Translations under genes and position numbers: made by a program
Shown: positions 16,580 to 25,321 of the stretch, piece by piece
How the letters are laid out: the number at the start of each line of letters is the position of its first letter
How positions within the stretch are numbered: the stretch's first letter is position 1
NCBI GenBank assembly: GCA_028708845.1
Contig: JAQVXZ010000023.1
Span: 1 to 39,719 of the forward strand
Length of the DNA: 39,719 bases
Direction: 5' to 3'
Source of the DNA: Bacteroidales bacterium
Lineage (GTDB): Bacteria > Bacteroidota > Bacteroidia > Bacteroidales > P3
Notes under the pieces: model-generated
What the model was told of the DNA's origin: nothing
What the model saw: only the letters and a program-made list of their open reading frames with translations
The model's database searches: none

Positions 16580-19500
16580 ATGCAACCAGATTTTATTTTT
16601 GAAACAAGTTGGGAGGTTTGCAACAAGGTAGGAGGAATCCATACCGTTATTTCAACAAAAGCGAAAAACCTAGTTGATAAGTACCATGATAATTACATGT
16701 TAATAGGTGCTGACATAATTAGAGGAGAAGGACAGGTTTCGGAATTTGAGGAAGACACCTATATATTAAAGAGCTGGAAAGCTTATGCCGAATCAAAAGG
16801 ACTTAGAATTAGGGTTGGTAGATGGAAAATTAAATCAAGACCTTTGGTTGTTTTGGTTGACTTCACACATTTCTTTGCAAAAAAGGATGAATTATTTGAA
16901 GAGTTTTGGAAAGAATATGGACTAGATAGCATAACAGGTCAATGGGATTATGTTGAACCTGTTTTGTTTGGTTATGCTGCAGCAAAGGTTATTGAATCTT
17001 ATTACGAGTTTTATTTATCATCTCATGATAAAATAGTTACCCAGTGGCATGAGTGGATGACAGGTTCTGGGGTTCTTTACCTTAAGAAGAATTGTCCTCA
17101 AATTGCAACCGCATTCACAACTCACGCAACAGTTTTAGGAAGAAGCATTGCAGGAAATAACCTTCCACTATATTCAGAACTCAAAAACTATGACCCAAAT
17201 CAAGTAGCTGGAGAGTTTAATGTTAGAGCTAAATACTCATTAGAGAAAATATCAGCAGAGAATGCAGATAGCTTTACAACAGTTAGTGAATTAACTAATA
17301 ACGAATGTAAGCAGTTTTTTAATAAAAGTGTGGATATTGTTACTCCAAATGGGTTTGAACCAACCTTTGTTCCTAATGATGATAACTTCGATAAACAGAA
17401 ATCAATTGCAAGGAAAAGAATAATTGATATTACTGAGGCTCTAACAAATCAAAAGATTGATGATGATGCATTATTAATAATCACTAGTGGTCGTTATGAG
17501 TTCACCAATAAAGGAATAGATGTTTTCATTAATGCAATGGGTGAGCTAAATAAAAAGAAACTTAAAAGACAAATTATTGCTGTTGTTGCTGTTCCTGCTC
17601 ATAATGTTGATATATACAAATCTTTATTAGAGAACCTTGATAAGCCGAACTTCTTAGAACCAAAATCTAATCAATATTTAACCCACCATCTTTTTGATCC
17701 AGAGAATGATCCTATACTTAGAACAATTAAGGAAAATAATCTAAATAATTCAATAGATGATAATGTTAAGATAATGTTTATCCCCTCTTATCTTGATGGT
17801 AATGATGGAATTGTTAATCTTCCTTATTTTGATTTTCTTATTGGGTTTGATGTTTCAATATTTCCTTCCTATTACGAGCCATGGGGATATACTCCAATGG
17901 AATCGATGGCATTTCACATTCCTTCCATAACAACTAATTTAGCTGGTTTTGGGCTTTGGATTGAAGAACAAACTAAAGGTCTTAAAGGTGCTTTGGCTGT
18001 TATTCATAGACAAGATGGCGAGAGTAGTATGGTCGTAAGCGAAATTGTGACTAAGATTGAAGAGACTTTAAGTCTTTCAGAAAAAGAATTAATTGCATTA
18101 AACTATAAAGCATTTGAAATATCTCAATCAACTCTTTGGGATAACCTAGTTCAATATTATTTTAAGTCTTATGGGATTGCTCTTACTAAGGCGGGAAAAA
18201 GAATTCAACAATATATACATAAACAACCAATTAAGGAAAGAGGTGATTTTATACCTTCTTGGGGAGAACAACCCTCATGGAAGAAAATCTTGGTTGCTCA
18301 GTGTCTTCCAAAACGATTGGAGGGATTGGAGCGTTTGAGTCAAAACCTTTGGTGGAGCTGGAATGCTGAGGCAAGAGATATTTTCTATTTAATTGATGAT
18401 GCTAGATTTGAAAAACTTAATAGGAGTCCAATTCATCTTATTGAAAGCTTAAGTAAAGAAGACTTTAACCGTCTTTTGAATGATGAAGTGTTTATAAAAA
18501 AACTAGACTCTGTTGTTGAGAAATTCGATAAATACATAAAAGATGCTGAAAATAAAGAAGGGAAGTTAATAGCATACTTCTCAATGGAGTTTGGTATTCA
18601 CGACACTCTTAAAATCTTCTCTGGAGGCTTAGGAATGTTGGCAGGAGATTATCTGAAAGAAGCTTCTGATTGTAATAAGAATATGATTGGTATAGGTCTT
18701 TTATACCGTTATGGTTATTTCTCACAACATATTACAAAGAATGGAGAACAAATTTCTCAGCTATCACCACAAAAGTTTTCTCATCTTCCAATTAAAGCAA
18801 TGAAGGATGAAAAAGGTGAATGGAAGAAGATAGTTATCAACTTACCAGGACGTGATGTTTATGCAAAAATATGGCGATGTGATGTTGGAAGGGTTCCTCT
18901 TTATTTACTAGATACAGATATTGACGAGAACCAGCCTGAGGACAGAGCCATAACTAATCAACTCTATGGTGGAGACTGGGAACATAGACTTAAACAAGAA
19001 ATCCTTTTAGGTATTGGTGGTGTTAGAATGTTGAATGAGTTAGATATAGATCCTGTTATCTACCATTCAAATGAAGGACATTCGGCTTTCAATTCACTTG
19101 AGAGATTAAGGGAAATGATTCATAACAAAAACATACCTTATGTTCAAGCAAAAGAAATCATTCGTTCTTCAACTCTTTTCACAACTCACACTCCTGTACC
19201 TGCTGGTCATGATGTTTTTTCTGAGGATTTAATTAGAGCTTATCTTGCTCATTTTGCTGAAAGTATTGATTTGTCGTGGGAAAGTTTCATTGCCTTAGGA
19301 AGAGTTAATGGTGATGATAAGAATGAGAAGTTTTCTATGAGCATCTTAGCTCTTAACTTTTCTCAAGAAGTAAATGGAGTTAGTAAGATTCACGGAAGAG
19401 TTTCTAGAGAAATGTTTGCTAATTTCTATCCAGGCTATTTTCCAAGAGAACTTCATATTGGTCACGTTACTAATGGAGTTCATCAACCAACCTGGGTTGA

Positions 19501-20806
19501 TAGGAAATGGAGTGCTTTTTATGATGAAGTATTTACAAAAGAATATATTAATGATCAGTCTAATCCAAAGTATTGGGAAAGAATATACGGTGTAGAAGAT
19601 AAGAGAGTTTGGGATTTGCATCAATCAACAAAGGCTGGACTAGTTGACTTTATGATGAAGAGATTGAACAAAGAACTTATTAATAGAGCTGAAGACCCTA
19701 AGCTATTTATACAAGTTAAAGAAAGGTTCAATAAGAAAGCTCTAACAATAGGCTTTGCAAGACGTTTTGCTACATACAAAAGAGCACATCTTCTATTCTC
19801 CAATATGGAAAGACTAGATAGATTGGTAAATAATCAAGAAAAGCCTGTTCAGTTCATTTTTGCTGGTAAGGCTCACCCTGCAGATAAGGCAGGTCAAGAC
19901 CTAATAAAAAGAATACTTGAAGTTTCTAAAATGCCTAAGTTCATAGGAAAAATAATATTTATTGAAGACTATGATATGTATGTTGCTAAGTATTTGGTAA
20001 GAGGAGTTGATGTTTGGTTAAACACACCTACTCGTCCTTTGGAAGCTTCTGGAACTTCAGGCGAAAAAGCTGTTATGAATGGAGTTTTAAATTTCTCTGT
20101 TCTTGATGGCTGGTGGGCTGAGGGTTATAAAGAGGGTGCAGGTTGGGCACTAGCAGAAGAAAGACTCTATGAGACTGATGAGTATCAAAACTCTTATGAT
20201 GCAGAGCTTATATACGAGACCTTTGAAGATAAAATTGTTCCTGCATATTATAATCAAGATGAGGATGGAGTAAGTAAGGAATGGGTGGCTTTAATGAAAA
20301 ACAATATTGCAAAAATTGCTCCTCACTTCACAATGAAGCGACAGTTGGATGATTACTACTCTAGGTTCTATAACAAACTTTTTGATCGTCATGCTCTCTT
20401 AACTGAAAACAATTATGAAAAAGCAAGAGAATATGCTGCTTGGAAACATAGGATGAGAAGACAATGGAACAAGATAGAATTGGTTGACCTTCAGATTCCT
20501 GATTCAGTAAATAAGAAGATTGAAATACAAGAAGGGTTTATAGTAAAACTTAGTCTATATATTAATGACATTAATCCCGACCACTTAGGTGCTGAAATAA
20601 TTGTTGCTCATAAGGAAAATGATATTATTAGTGATGTGTATAAGGTTTTACCAATGGAGGTTTCAAGCTATTCACACAATAAACTAACCTTTGATCTTAA
20701 AGTACTTCCATTTGCTGCAGGAGTTTATAACTATAGCATTAGAATCTATCCTAAGCATGAACTTATGCCACATAGAATGGATTTCCCTCTTTTAAAGTGG
20801 ATATAA
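16580..20806 (+). CDS. Glycogen synthase (GT3) - alpha-glucan phosphorylase fusion
   Basis: The protein is 1408 aa with two enzymes in one chain. Residues ~1-550 form a GT3-type glycogen synthase: KVGGIHTV near the N-terminus, THATVLGRSIAGNN, and the acid pair of EPWGYTPMES. Residues ~570-1300 form a GlgP-type alpha-glucan phosphorylase: LSQNLWWSWNAEARDIF, YFSMEFGIHDTLKIFSGGLG, NEGHSAF, THTPVPAGHD, and the pyridoxal-phosphate Lys1163 in SGEKAVMNG. A C-terminal beta-rich part (~1310-1408) follows. The first half builds alpha-1,4-glucan from a nucleotide sugar; the second releases glucose-1-phosphate. No frameshift or stop separates the halves. Such fusions are known in Bacteroidota. No other glycogen gene is in the window. 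Confidence 0.92.
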   Translation: MQPDFIFETSWEVCNKVGGIHTVISTKAKNLVDKYHDNYMLIGADIIRGEGQVSEFEEDTYILKSWKAYAESKGLRIRVGRWKIKSRPLVVLVDFTHFFAKKDELFEEFWKEYGLDSITGQWDYVEPVLFGYAAAKVIESYYEFYLSSHDKIVTQWHEWMTGSGVLYLKKNCPQIATAFTTHATVLGRSIAGNNLPLYSELKNYDPNQVAGEFNVRAKYSLEKISAENADSFTTVSELTNNECKQFFNKSVDIVTPNGFEPTFVPNDDNFDKQKSIARKRIIDITEALTNQKIDDDALLIITSGRYEFTNKGIDVFINAMGELNKKKLKRQIIAVVAVPAHNVDIYKSLLENLDKPNFLEPKSNQYLTHHLFDPENDPILRTIKENNLNNSIDDNVKIMFIPSYLDGNDGIVNLPYFDFLIGFDVSIFPSYYEPWGYTPMESMAFHIPSITTNLAGFGLWIEEQTKGLKGALAVIHRQDGESSMVVSEIVTKIEETLSLSEKELIALNYKAFEISQSTLWDNLVQYYFKSYGIALTKAGKRIQQYIHKQPIKERGDFIPSWGEQPSWKKILVAQCLPKRLEGLERLSQNLWWSWNAEARDIFYLIDDARFEKLNRSPIHLIESLSKEDFNRLLNDEVFIKKLDSVVEKFDKYIKDAENKEGKLIAYFSMEFGIHDTLKIFSGGLGMLAGDYLKEASDCNKNMIGIGLLYRYGYFSQHITKNGEQISQLSPQKFSHLPIKAMKDEKGEWKKIVINLPGRDVYAKIWRCDVGRVPLYLLDTDIDENQPEDRAITNQLYGGDWEHRLKQEILLGIGGVRMLNELDIDPVIYHSNEGHSAFNSLERLREMIHNKNIPYVQAKEIIRSSTLFTTHTPVPAGHDVFSEDLIRAYLAHFAESIDLSWESFIALGRVNGDDKNEKFSMSILALNFSQEVNGVSKIHGRVSREMFANFYPGYFPRELHIGHVTNGVHQPTWVDRKWSAFYDEVFTKEYINDQSNPKYWERIYGVEDKRVWDLHQSTKAGLVDFMMKRLNKELINRAEDPKLFIQVKERFNKKALTIGFARRFATYKRAHLLFSNMERLDRLVNNQEKPVQFIFAGKAHPADKAGQDLIKRILEVSKMPKFIGKIIFIEDYDMYVAKYLVRGVDVWLNTPTRPLEASGTSGEKAVMNGVLNFSVLDGWWAEGYKEGAGWALAEERLYETDEYQNSYDAELIYETFEDKIVPAYYNQDEDGVSKEWVALMKNNIAKIAPHFTMKRQLDDYYSRFYNKLFDRHALLTENNYEKAREYAAWKHRMRRQWNKIELVDLQIPDSVNKKIEIQEGFIVKLSLYINDINPDHLGAEIIVAHKENDIISDVYKVLPMEVSSYSHNKLTFDLKVLPFAAGVYNYSIRIYPKHELMPHRMDFPLLKWI

Positions 20807-20818
20807 TGAAATAAGTAT

Positions 20819-20826
20819 TAAATTTG
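20819..20826 (+). promoter_or_regulatory. Candidate -7 element before the lipoprotein-EEP-nth genes
   Basis: TAAATTTG fits TAnnTTTG, 30 bp before the ATG at 20857. No clear TTG lies 19-23 bp upstream, so this is tentative. Confidence 0.4.
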
Positions 20827-20856
20827 CATCCTCAATTAAATTTTGAATAAGAAGTG

Positions 20857-21315
20857 ATGAAAAGATATCTTAAATATATATTGGTTCTACTCGTACTCCC
20901 TTTACTCTTGGCCTCTTGCCAAAAAGACAAAGAAACCCAAGAGGTTAACAAGGTTGTTGAAAATTTCTACATCTATCTAAATGAAAAGAATTTAGATAAG
21001 ATAAAAGAAATATCAACCAGTAGAGCTGATAGGTATTTTGAATTTATTTTCTCTCTAGGAAACGATTTGGTTAAGATTGATTCCATTAATATTATTCAAA
21101 CCTTAATTGAGGGTAATGCAGCAAATGTTGATGTTGAAACATTTGATATCTACGGTAATGAAACTATTTATCAATGGTATTTAATTAAGGTTAATGAAGT
21201 CTGGAAAATCAATAAGCTAGAAGGGTATAAGGCAGAGGAGATACTAACAAAAGATGATATTGACCACTCTAAGAGAAACAACCATAAAAAGGATACAATA
21301 GGGAAACTAAAATAA
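20857..21315 (+). CDS. Small lipoprotein, NTF2/DUF4878-like
   Basis: The protein is 152 aa from the ATG at 20857; a GTG one codon earlier is less likely. The lipoprotein signal MKRYLKYILVLLVLPLLLAS ends at a lipobox Cys (LLASC), followed by QKDKET. The mature part (VVENFYIYLNEKNLDKIKEI ... VDVETFDIYGNETIYQWYLIKVNEVWKI) has the alpha+beta pattern of small NTF2-like/DUF4878 domains: a helix for a periplasmic 'load' term, then three strands ending in VW(K)I. Function unknown. It starts a likely operon with the EEP protein (16-bp gap) and nth. Confidence 0.75.
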   Translation: MKRYLKYILVLLVLPLLLASCQKDKETQEVNKVVENFYIYLNEKNLDKIKEISTSRADRYFEFIFSLGNDLVKIDSINIIQTLIEGNAANVDVETFDIYGNETIYQWYLIKVNEVWKINKLEGYKAEEILTKDDIDHSKRNNHKKDTIGKLK

Positions 21316-21331
21316 TAAACTAATACACGTT

Positions 21332-22432
21332 ATGATTAAAAGAATCTTATATATTATTAATCTTATTTTAGCCCTCTTTCTCTTCCTAATTTATGTCTCA
21401 GCATTTATTCCTCCTCATATAGCACCTAAGTTTTCAATACTTACTTTCTTCTATCCAATACTATTATTTATCAACATAGGTTTTATTATCTTTTGGCTAT
21501 TTGCAAAGTGGAGATATATGATCATTCCACTTATCATTATCATAATAAGAATTGATTATATACCAACTCTTTTCGGCTTATCCTCACAAAAACATAGACC
21601 GCCAATAGAAAATACAGAAATAAAACTATTAAGTTATAATGTATGTGCATTTCATTATAATACTCAGTGGAACGAAAGCAAGAAAGAAAGAATAGATTCA
21701 GTTTATAATTATATCAAAGCACTTAATCCATCAATAATCTCATTTCAAGACTACGCATCACCGCGAGGTAAAAAATCATTTCACAACAACTTAGTAAATA
21801 ACTTAGGCTATAAATACTATTATACCCCAAAGTATAATAAGTATAGTATTTCAGGCAATATCATCTACTCAAAATATCCTATTGTTCAATCGGGAGTTCT
21901 TTTTCCTACAAAAGAAGAAAGTAATGCCTATATCTACTCCGATATTGAAATTGATGATAAAACAACAATAAGAGTAATAAATCTTCATCTAGCATCATAT
22001 CAGCTACAAGACCAAGATAAAGAAGTCTTTTCTAAACTTAAAGAAGGTGCAATTGATTCTAAGATAAAAGAAAAAACTAAACCAATTCTCCAAAAACTTA
22101 TTTGGGCAAACGCAAAACGAAGCTACGAAGTTGATGAATTGGAACCAATCATTAACCAATCAAACCTACCAACCATTGTTATGGGAGATTTTAATGACAC
22201 CCCATTTTCCTATACCTATAAACAATTATCGAAGAAGCTAGGAGATGCTTTTGTTGATAAAGGACAAGGATTCGGTACCACATATAACGGAGATGTTCCA
22301 GCATATAGAATAGATTATATACTTTACGATAAAGAAATATTTAAGGTTAAAAGCTTTGAAAGAGAAAAGCTAGATTACTCAGACCATTATCCAGTTTCAA
22401 CTGTTCTAACTCTTAATCCTCAAAAGAAATAA
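21332..22432 (+). CDS. Membrane-anchored endonuclease/exonuclease/phosphatase (EEP) protein
   Basis: The protein is 366 aa. Three hydrophobic segments occupy residues ~1-80, then an EEP catalytic domain: LLSYNVCAFH (Asn), a Gln in ISFQDYAS in place of the usual metal-binding Glu, NLHLAS, VMGDFNDTPFS (Asp/Asn pair), YRIDYILYD and the final SDHYPVS (Asp/His). This layout is common in Bacteroidota and the domain probably faces the periplasm. The family hydrolyses phosphodiesters or phosphomonoesters; the substrate is unknown. The Glu-to-Gln change at the metal site could weaken or alter catalysis. It is 6 bp upstream of nth. Confidence 0.85.
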   Translation: MIKRILYIINLILALFLFLIYVSAFIPPHIAPKFSILTFFYPILLFINIGFIIFWLFAKWRYMIIPLIIIIIRIDYIPTLFGLSSQKHRPPIENTEIKLLSYNVCAFHYNTQWNESKKERIDSVYNYIKALNPSIISFQDYASPRGKKSFHNNLVNNLGYKYYYTPKYNKYSISGNIIYSKYPIVQSGVLFPTKEESNAYIYSDIEIDDKTTIRVINLHLASYQLQDQDKEVFSKLKEGAIDSKIKEKTKPILQKLIWANAKRSYEVDELEPIINQSNLPTIVMGDFNDTPFSYTYKQLSKKLGDAFVDKGQGFGTTYNGDVPAYRIDYILYDKEIFKVKSFEREKLDYSDHYPVSTVLTLNPQKK

Positions 22433-22438
22433 TAAGAA

Positions 22439-23086
22439 ATGCCAAAAAAAAAAGAGAGGTATGAATTCTTTATTGAGTATTTCAAAAAGGAAATGCCAGA
22501 ACCAAAAACAGAGCTAGACTATAAAAACCCCTTTCAATTACTAGTTGCCGTTATCCTTTCAGCACAATGCACCGACAAAAGAGTAAATATGGTTACCCCA
22601 AAACTCTTTCAAATATATCCTAACCCAGAAGCATTATCTCAAGCGACAGAAGAAGAAGTTTATAAAATAATAAGATCAGTTACTTATCCTAACAACAAAG
22701 CCAAAAACTTAGTTGCAATGGCAAAGAAACTAGTTGAAGCATTTAATTCCGAAATCCCTTCAGATACAGAAAAGCTCCAAGAATTAGATGGAGTAGGGCG
22801 TAAGACTGCAAATGTAGTAACCTCAGTTCTTTTCAATCAGCCCAATATGCCAGTTGACACACATGTCTTCAGAGTATCTGCCAGAATAGGACTTACCACC
22901 AATGCCAAAACCCCACTAGAGGCAGAAAAACAATTAACCAAACACTTCCCCAAAGACATAATCCCAATAGCCCACCACTGGCTAATCCTCCACGGAAGAT
23001 ATACCTGCATAGCTCGTAAACCCAAATGCCACCAATGCGGCCTAACACCAATCTGCAAGTATTACGAAGGATTGGAAAAGCAGTAA
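22439..23086 (+). CDS. nth: Endonuclease III
   Basis: The protein has 215 aa. The helix-hairpin-helix LDGVGRKTANVV carries catalytic Lys122, and VDTHVFR carries Asp140 (Lys120/Asp138 in E. coli). The 4Fe-4S cluster ligands are Cys190, Cys197, Cys200 and Cys206 in the expected C-X6-C-X2-C-X5-C spacing. It is a bifunctional glycosylase/AP lyase removing oxidised pyrimidines in base-excision repair. Last gene of its plus-strand cluster; no hairpin terminator was seen directly after it. Confidence 0.95.
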   Translation: MPKKKERYEFFIEYFKKEMPEPKTELDYKNPFQLLVAVILSAQCTDKRVNMVTPKLFQIYPNPEALSQATEEEVYKIIRSVTYPNNKAKNLVAMAKKLVEAFNSEIPSDTEKLQELDGVGRKTANVVTSVLFNQPNMPVDTHVFRVSARIGLTTNAKTPLEAEKQLTKHFPKDIIPIAHHWLILHGRYTCIARKPKCHQCGLTPICKYYEGLEKQ

Positions 23087-23648
23087 TCGGGAAATTCTGG
23101 ACAACTGAATTTATTGCTACTTTTACATCTTTGAAGCTAACATCATAAGCCTATTTATTACTGAAATATTATATATATCATTGTTCTTTCTTACTAAAGC
23201 ATTCAGAATTGAAAAGAATAAAATCAAAGAAAGAAAAATTTAGAATCAAGTATTAAACTTCTATCTCTTTAATTCATTTTGCTAAGATGTACATCTAAAA
23301 TTGCTATGATGTACATCATAAGACGCTATGATGTACATCTGAGTAGTCTAAGATGTACATCTGAGTGAAATGATACTTTGTTTTAATAATTTAAGATGAT
23401 GATTTAGGGATTTAATGCTTGGTTTACAGTAGTTTAATGCTGTGTTTTGATTGACTTGTTATTAAGTTAAGATTTTGATTTGTTCGTCTGATATTTTGAG
23501 GTAATAATAAGGGTATTTTGCTGGTATTATTTGAAATATTCTAATTAGAAAGTTTATTTTCCTTTGGGTAATAAGGACTTAAATTAGTATATTATAATAA
23601 AAGGAGGGGAATCTTCGTTTTATAGATACATAATTTGTAAATAATATG
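23087..23648. other. Long intergenic region after nth
   Basis: No coding sequence, RNA gene or terminator was recognised in these ~560 bp. Apart from array B and its decayed extension (23281-23456) the sequence is plain AT-rich. The candidate promoter of the small lipoprotein follows at 23649. Confidence 0.6.
23281..23368. repeat. Four-unit 22-bp tandem array B with palindromic core GATGTACATC
   Basis: Four consecutive units of exactly 22 bp start at 23281, 23303, 23325 and 23347. Each has a core palindrome at the same phase: AGATGTACATCT (23285-23296), TGATGTACATCA (23307-23318), TGATGTACATCT (23329-23340) and AGATGTACATCT (23351-23362). The outer pair of the palindrome changes together in unit 2. 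Decayed units in the same phase can be traced to 23456: TAATGCT occurs at 23413 and 23435, which are 6 and 7 steps from the first unit. Confidence 0.85.
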
Positions 23649-23656
23649 TACTTTTG
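23649..23656 (+). promoter_or_regulatory. Probable -7 element of the 41-aa lipoprotein gene
   Basis: TACTTTTG fits TAnnTTTG and gives a leader of about 63 nt before the ATG at 23725. A -33 TTG at the usual distance is not seen. Confidence 0.5.
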
Positions 23657-23724
23657 CATAACTATTGGGTAGCGGAATAGATGCTAAGAATAGTAATATT
23701 GAAATATAATAAAGAAAAACAGAT

Positions 23725-23850
23725 ATGAAAAAAACAGCATTAGTATTATTAGGTCTTTTAGCAATGGTATTTCTTCTTGAATCATGCGCTCAAAAACGTT
23801 GTGAAACTTATAAATCAACAAATCGTTATAGGGCAGAAAACCTAAGATAA
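23725..23850 (+). CDS. 41-aa lipoprotein
   Basis: A short gene read directly from the sequence: MKKTALVLLGLLAMVFLLES, then Cys-Ala-Gln-Lys and a polar tail ending NRYRAENLR, stop at 23848-23850. The hydrophobic core and the LLESC lipobox (Cys21) make a lipid-anchored product likely, with only 21 residues after lipidation. A second Cys (residue 26) follows. A candidate promoter lies upstream and a very strong terminator downstream, so it is a free-standing transcription unit. Many Bacteroidota encode similar tiny lipoproteins of unknown role. It might be the outer-membrane anchor of something else; that is a guess. Confidence 0.7.
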   Translation: MKKTALVLLGLLAMVFLLESCAQKRCETYKSTNRYRAENLR

Positions 23851-23903
23851 TACTTTAAAAGGGTAGAGGGGTAATTCCTTCTATACACTAGGAACAATTA
23901 CTT

Positions 23904-23946
23904 AATTAAGGGTGTAGATATTTAATCTACACCCTTAATTTGTTTT
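23904..23946 (+). terminator. Strong intrinsic terminator after the 41-aa lipoprotein
   Basis: AATTAAGGGTGTAGAT at 23904-23919 pairs over 16 bp with 23925-23940 around a 5-nt loop, followed by TGTTTTT. Confidence 0.92.
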
Positions 23947-24589
23947 TAAGAGAAATTAACTAATAAATCTATTCGGACTTAGTATGGGTCACGAATTTTC
24001 AATTCTAAGCGATTTCAGTTTTGTAGAGCTATTCTAATTTCCAATAGCTCTATTTTAGTTTTCAATAAAATCTATTCTTTGATTTTAGAACTGGAACTAG
24101 TAAAATCATTACAAGTATTTACTTCAACAAATTCTTTATTCCTTCTTTTCTATTTTAATAATAGATAGAGTGGGAGAGGACTTGGCTATTTACATTTGTA
24201 TATTTACAAATGTAGAACACACTATGGTCTACAGATGTAACCTATTTAACATTGTAGAAGTAGTGATAGTTTTATGGTTTTACAAATGTAAACTGTTAAT
24301 TATTACTAAGTAGTTCGTCTATCGTAGTCTTTATTCTTATAACCAGTAGTTTACAGTGTTTATATGATGTGATTGATTAGTGTTTTGGGTTGTTTTGCTA
24401 TGGTTTATTGTAGATCTATATATACTATCTAATGATATGATTTATAGTTAACATAGCTTATATTGAGTATAATGTAACTTTATTCTTGGTTAAACGTATT
24501 AACATGATACAAATGTAATATTGTTAATTTCGTTATTTAGATTGTTTTTGTTAGTTACAAATGTAATCTATATACAAATGTAAAATGTC
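23947..24589. other. Non-coding region with a cluster of TACAAATGTA sites
   Basis: No gene is seen in ~640 bp. The 10-mer TACAAATGTA occurs at 24205, 24281, 24508, 24556 and 24573, and inverted (TACATTTGTA) at 24191. Close variants are TACAGATGTA at 24230 and TAACATTGTA at 24247. Two copies lie 8 and 25 bp before the ATG of the XRE gene. The inverted form also contains TACATTTG, a match to the -7 promoter element. Confidence 0.6.
24024..24052. terminator. AT-rich hairpin
   Basis: TAGAGCTATT at 24024-24033 pairs with AATAGCTCTA at 24043-24052, followed by TTTTAG. No gene ends here, so a terminator role is uncertain. It lies in a stretch with weak 21-22-bp periodicity (CAATA at 24042 and 24063). 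Confidence 0.35.
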
Positions 24590-25240
24590 ATGATGCAAGA
24601 AAGAATACTTTTATTAATGAAATCCTTTGGGATGAACCCAACAGAGTTTGCTGATGAGATTGGAGTCCAACGTTCATCCATATCTCATATCCTATCTGGT
24701 AGAAATAATCCTTCATTGGATTTAGTTACTAAAATCTTAAATAGGTTTCCTGAAATTGATTCAAATTGGTTGGTTCTTGGTAAAGGGTCATTGGTTGTGA
24801 AATCTGGGGATAAGTCAGAGCAAGACGTAAATAATAAAACCTCAAAGCCTTCAAAGAGTCTATTTGACGATGTGGATGATGATTTATTTACTGATAATCA
24901 GAAGGATAATTTATTAAAACTTGAAAAAGATAAGGTTGAGGATTTGCAACGTAAAATAGAAATTCTTGAGGGAAGATCTGCAATTGTTGAAAATAAGCCT
25001 ATTGTTAAAGAAAACATACCAGTTAATAAGGATAATACTATTAGTAGTTCTCAGAAAGATATTAATGAAGAGATGAAAAATTCTCTTATACTTAGTAAAA
25101 AGGAAGATGATAACTCAGAATTAAGTAACCATATTGTTTATAATGAACTTAGTACTAAAAAAAATGATTCAAATAAGCATATCAAAAAACTCATTATTTT
25201 CTACTCCGACAACAGTTATGAGGAGTTGATTAAAAACTAA
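24590..25240 (+). CDS. XRE-family helix-turn-helix regulator with long disordered tail
   Basis: The protein has 216 aa. An N-terminal HTH of the Cro/C1 type (residues ~4-65) includes NPTEFADEIGVQRSSISHIL and GRNNPSLDLVTKIL. A charged, probably disordered middle with a coiled-coil-like stretch follows (LKLEKDKVEDLQRKIEILEG, ~103-122), and then a short conserved-looking C-terminus, KKLIIFYSDNSYEELI, a predicted strand-turn-strand. Similar tails end other Bacteroidota HTH proteins, in my recollection. Role presumed DNA-binding transcription control; targets unknown. TACAAATGTA copies directly upstream make autoregulation plausible. It is separated from the DHH gene by a new promoter. Confidence 0.8.
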   Translation: MMQERILLLMKSFGMNPTEFADEIGVQRSSISHILSGRNNPSLDLVTKILNRFPEIDSNWLVLGKGSLVVKSGDKSEQDVNNKTSKPSKSLFDDVDDDLFTDNQKDNLLKLEKDKVEDLQRKIEILEGRSAIVENKPIVKENIPVNKDNTISSSQKDINEEMKNSLILSKKEDDNSELSNHIVYNELSTKKNDSNKHIKKLIIFYSDNSYEELIKN

Positions 25241-25271
25241 TATATCCTTAGGCTTATTAACTATATTTTTT

Positions 25272-25279
25272 TATCTTTG
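25272..25279 (+). promoter_or_regulatory. -7 element of the DHH-FKBP operon
   Basis: TATCTTTG is a full TAnnTTTG match, 43 bp before the ATG at 25322. The -33 region is weak. Confidence 0.55.
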
Positions 25280-25321
25280 CAGATTGTTTACGTTAATAAT
25301 TAAAAAGATAGATAATTCAAT

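Noticed and set aside
23281-23368. CRISPR array
   Set aside because: Units are contiguous 22-bp repeats with no unique spacers, and no cas genes are present in the window.
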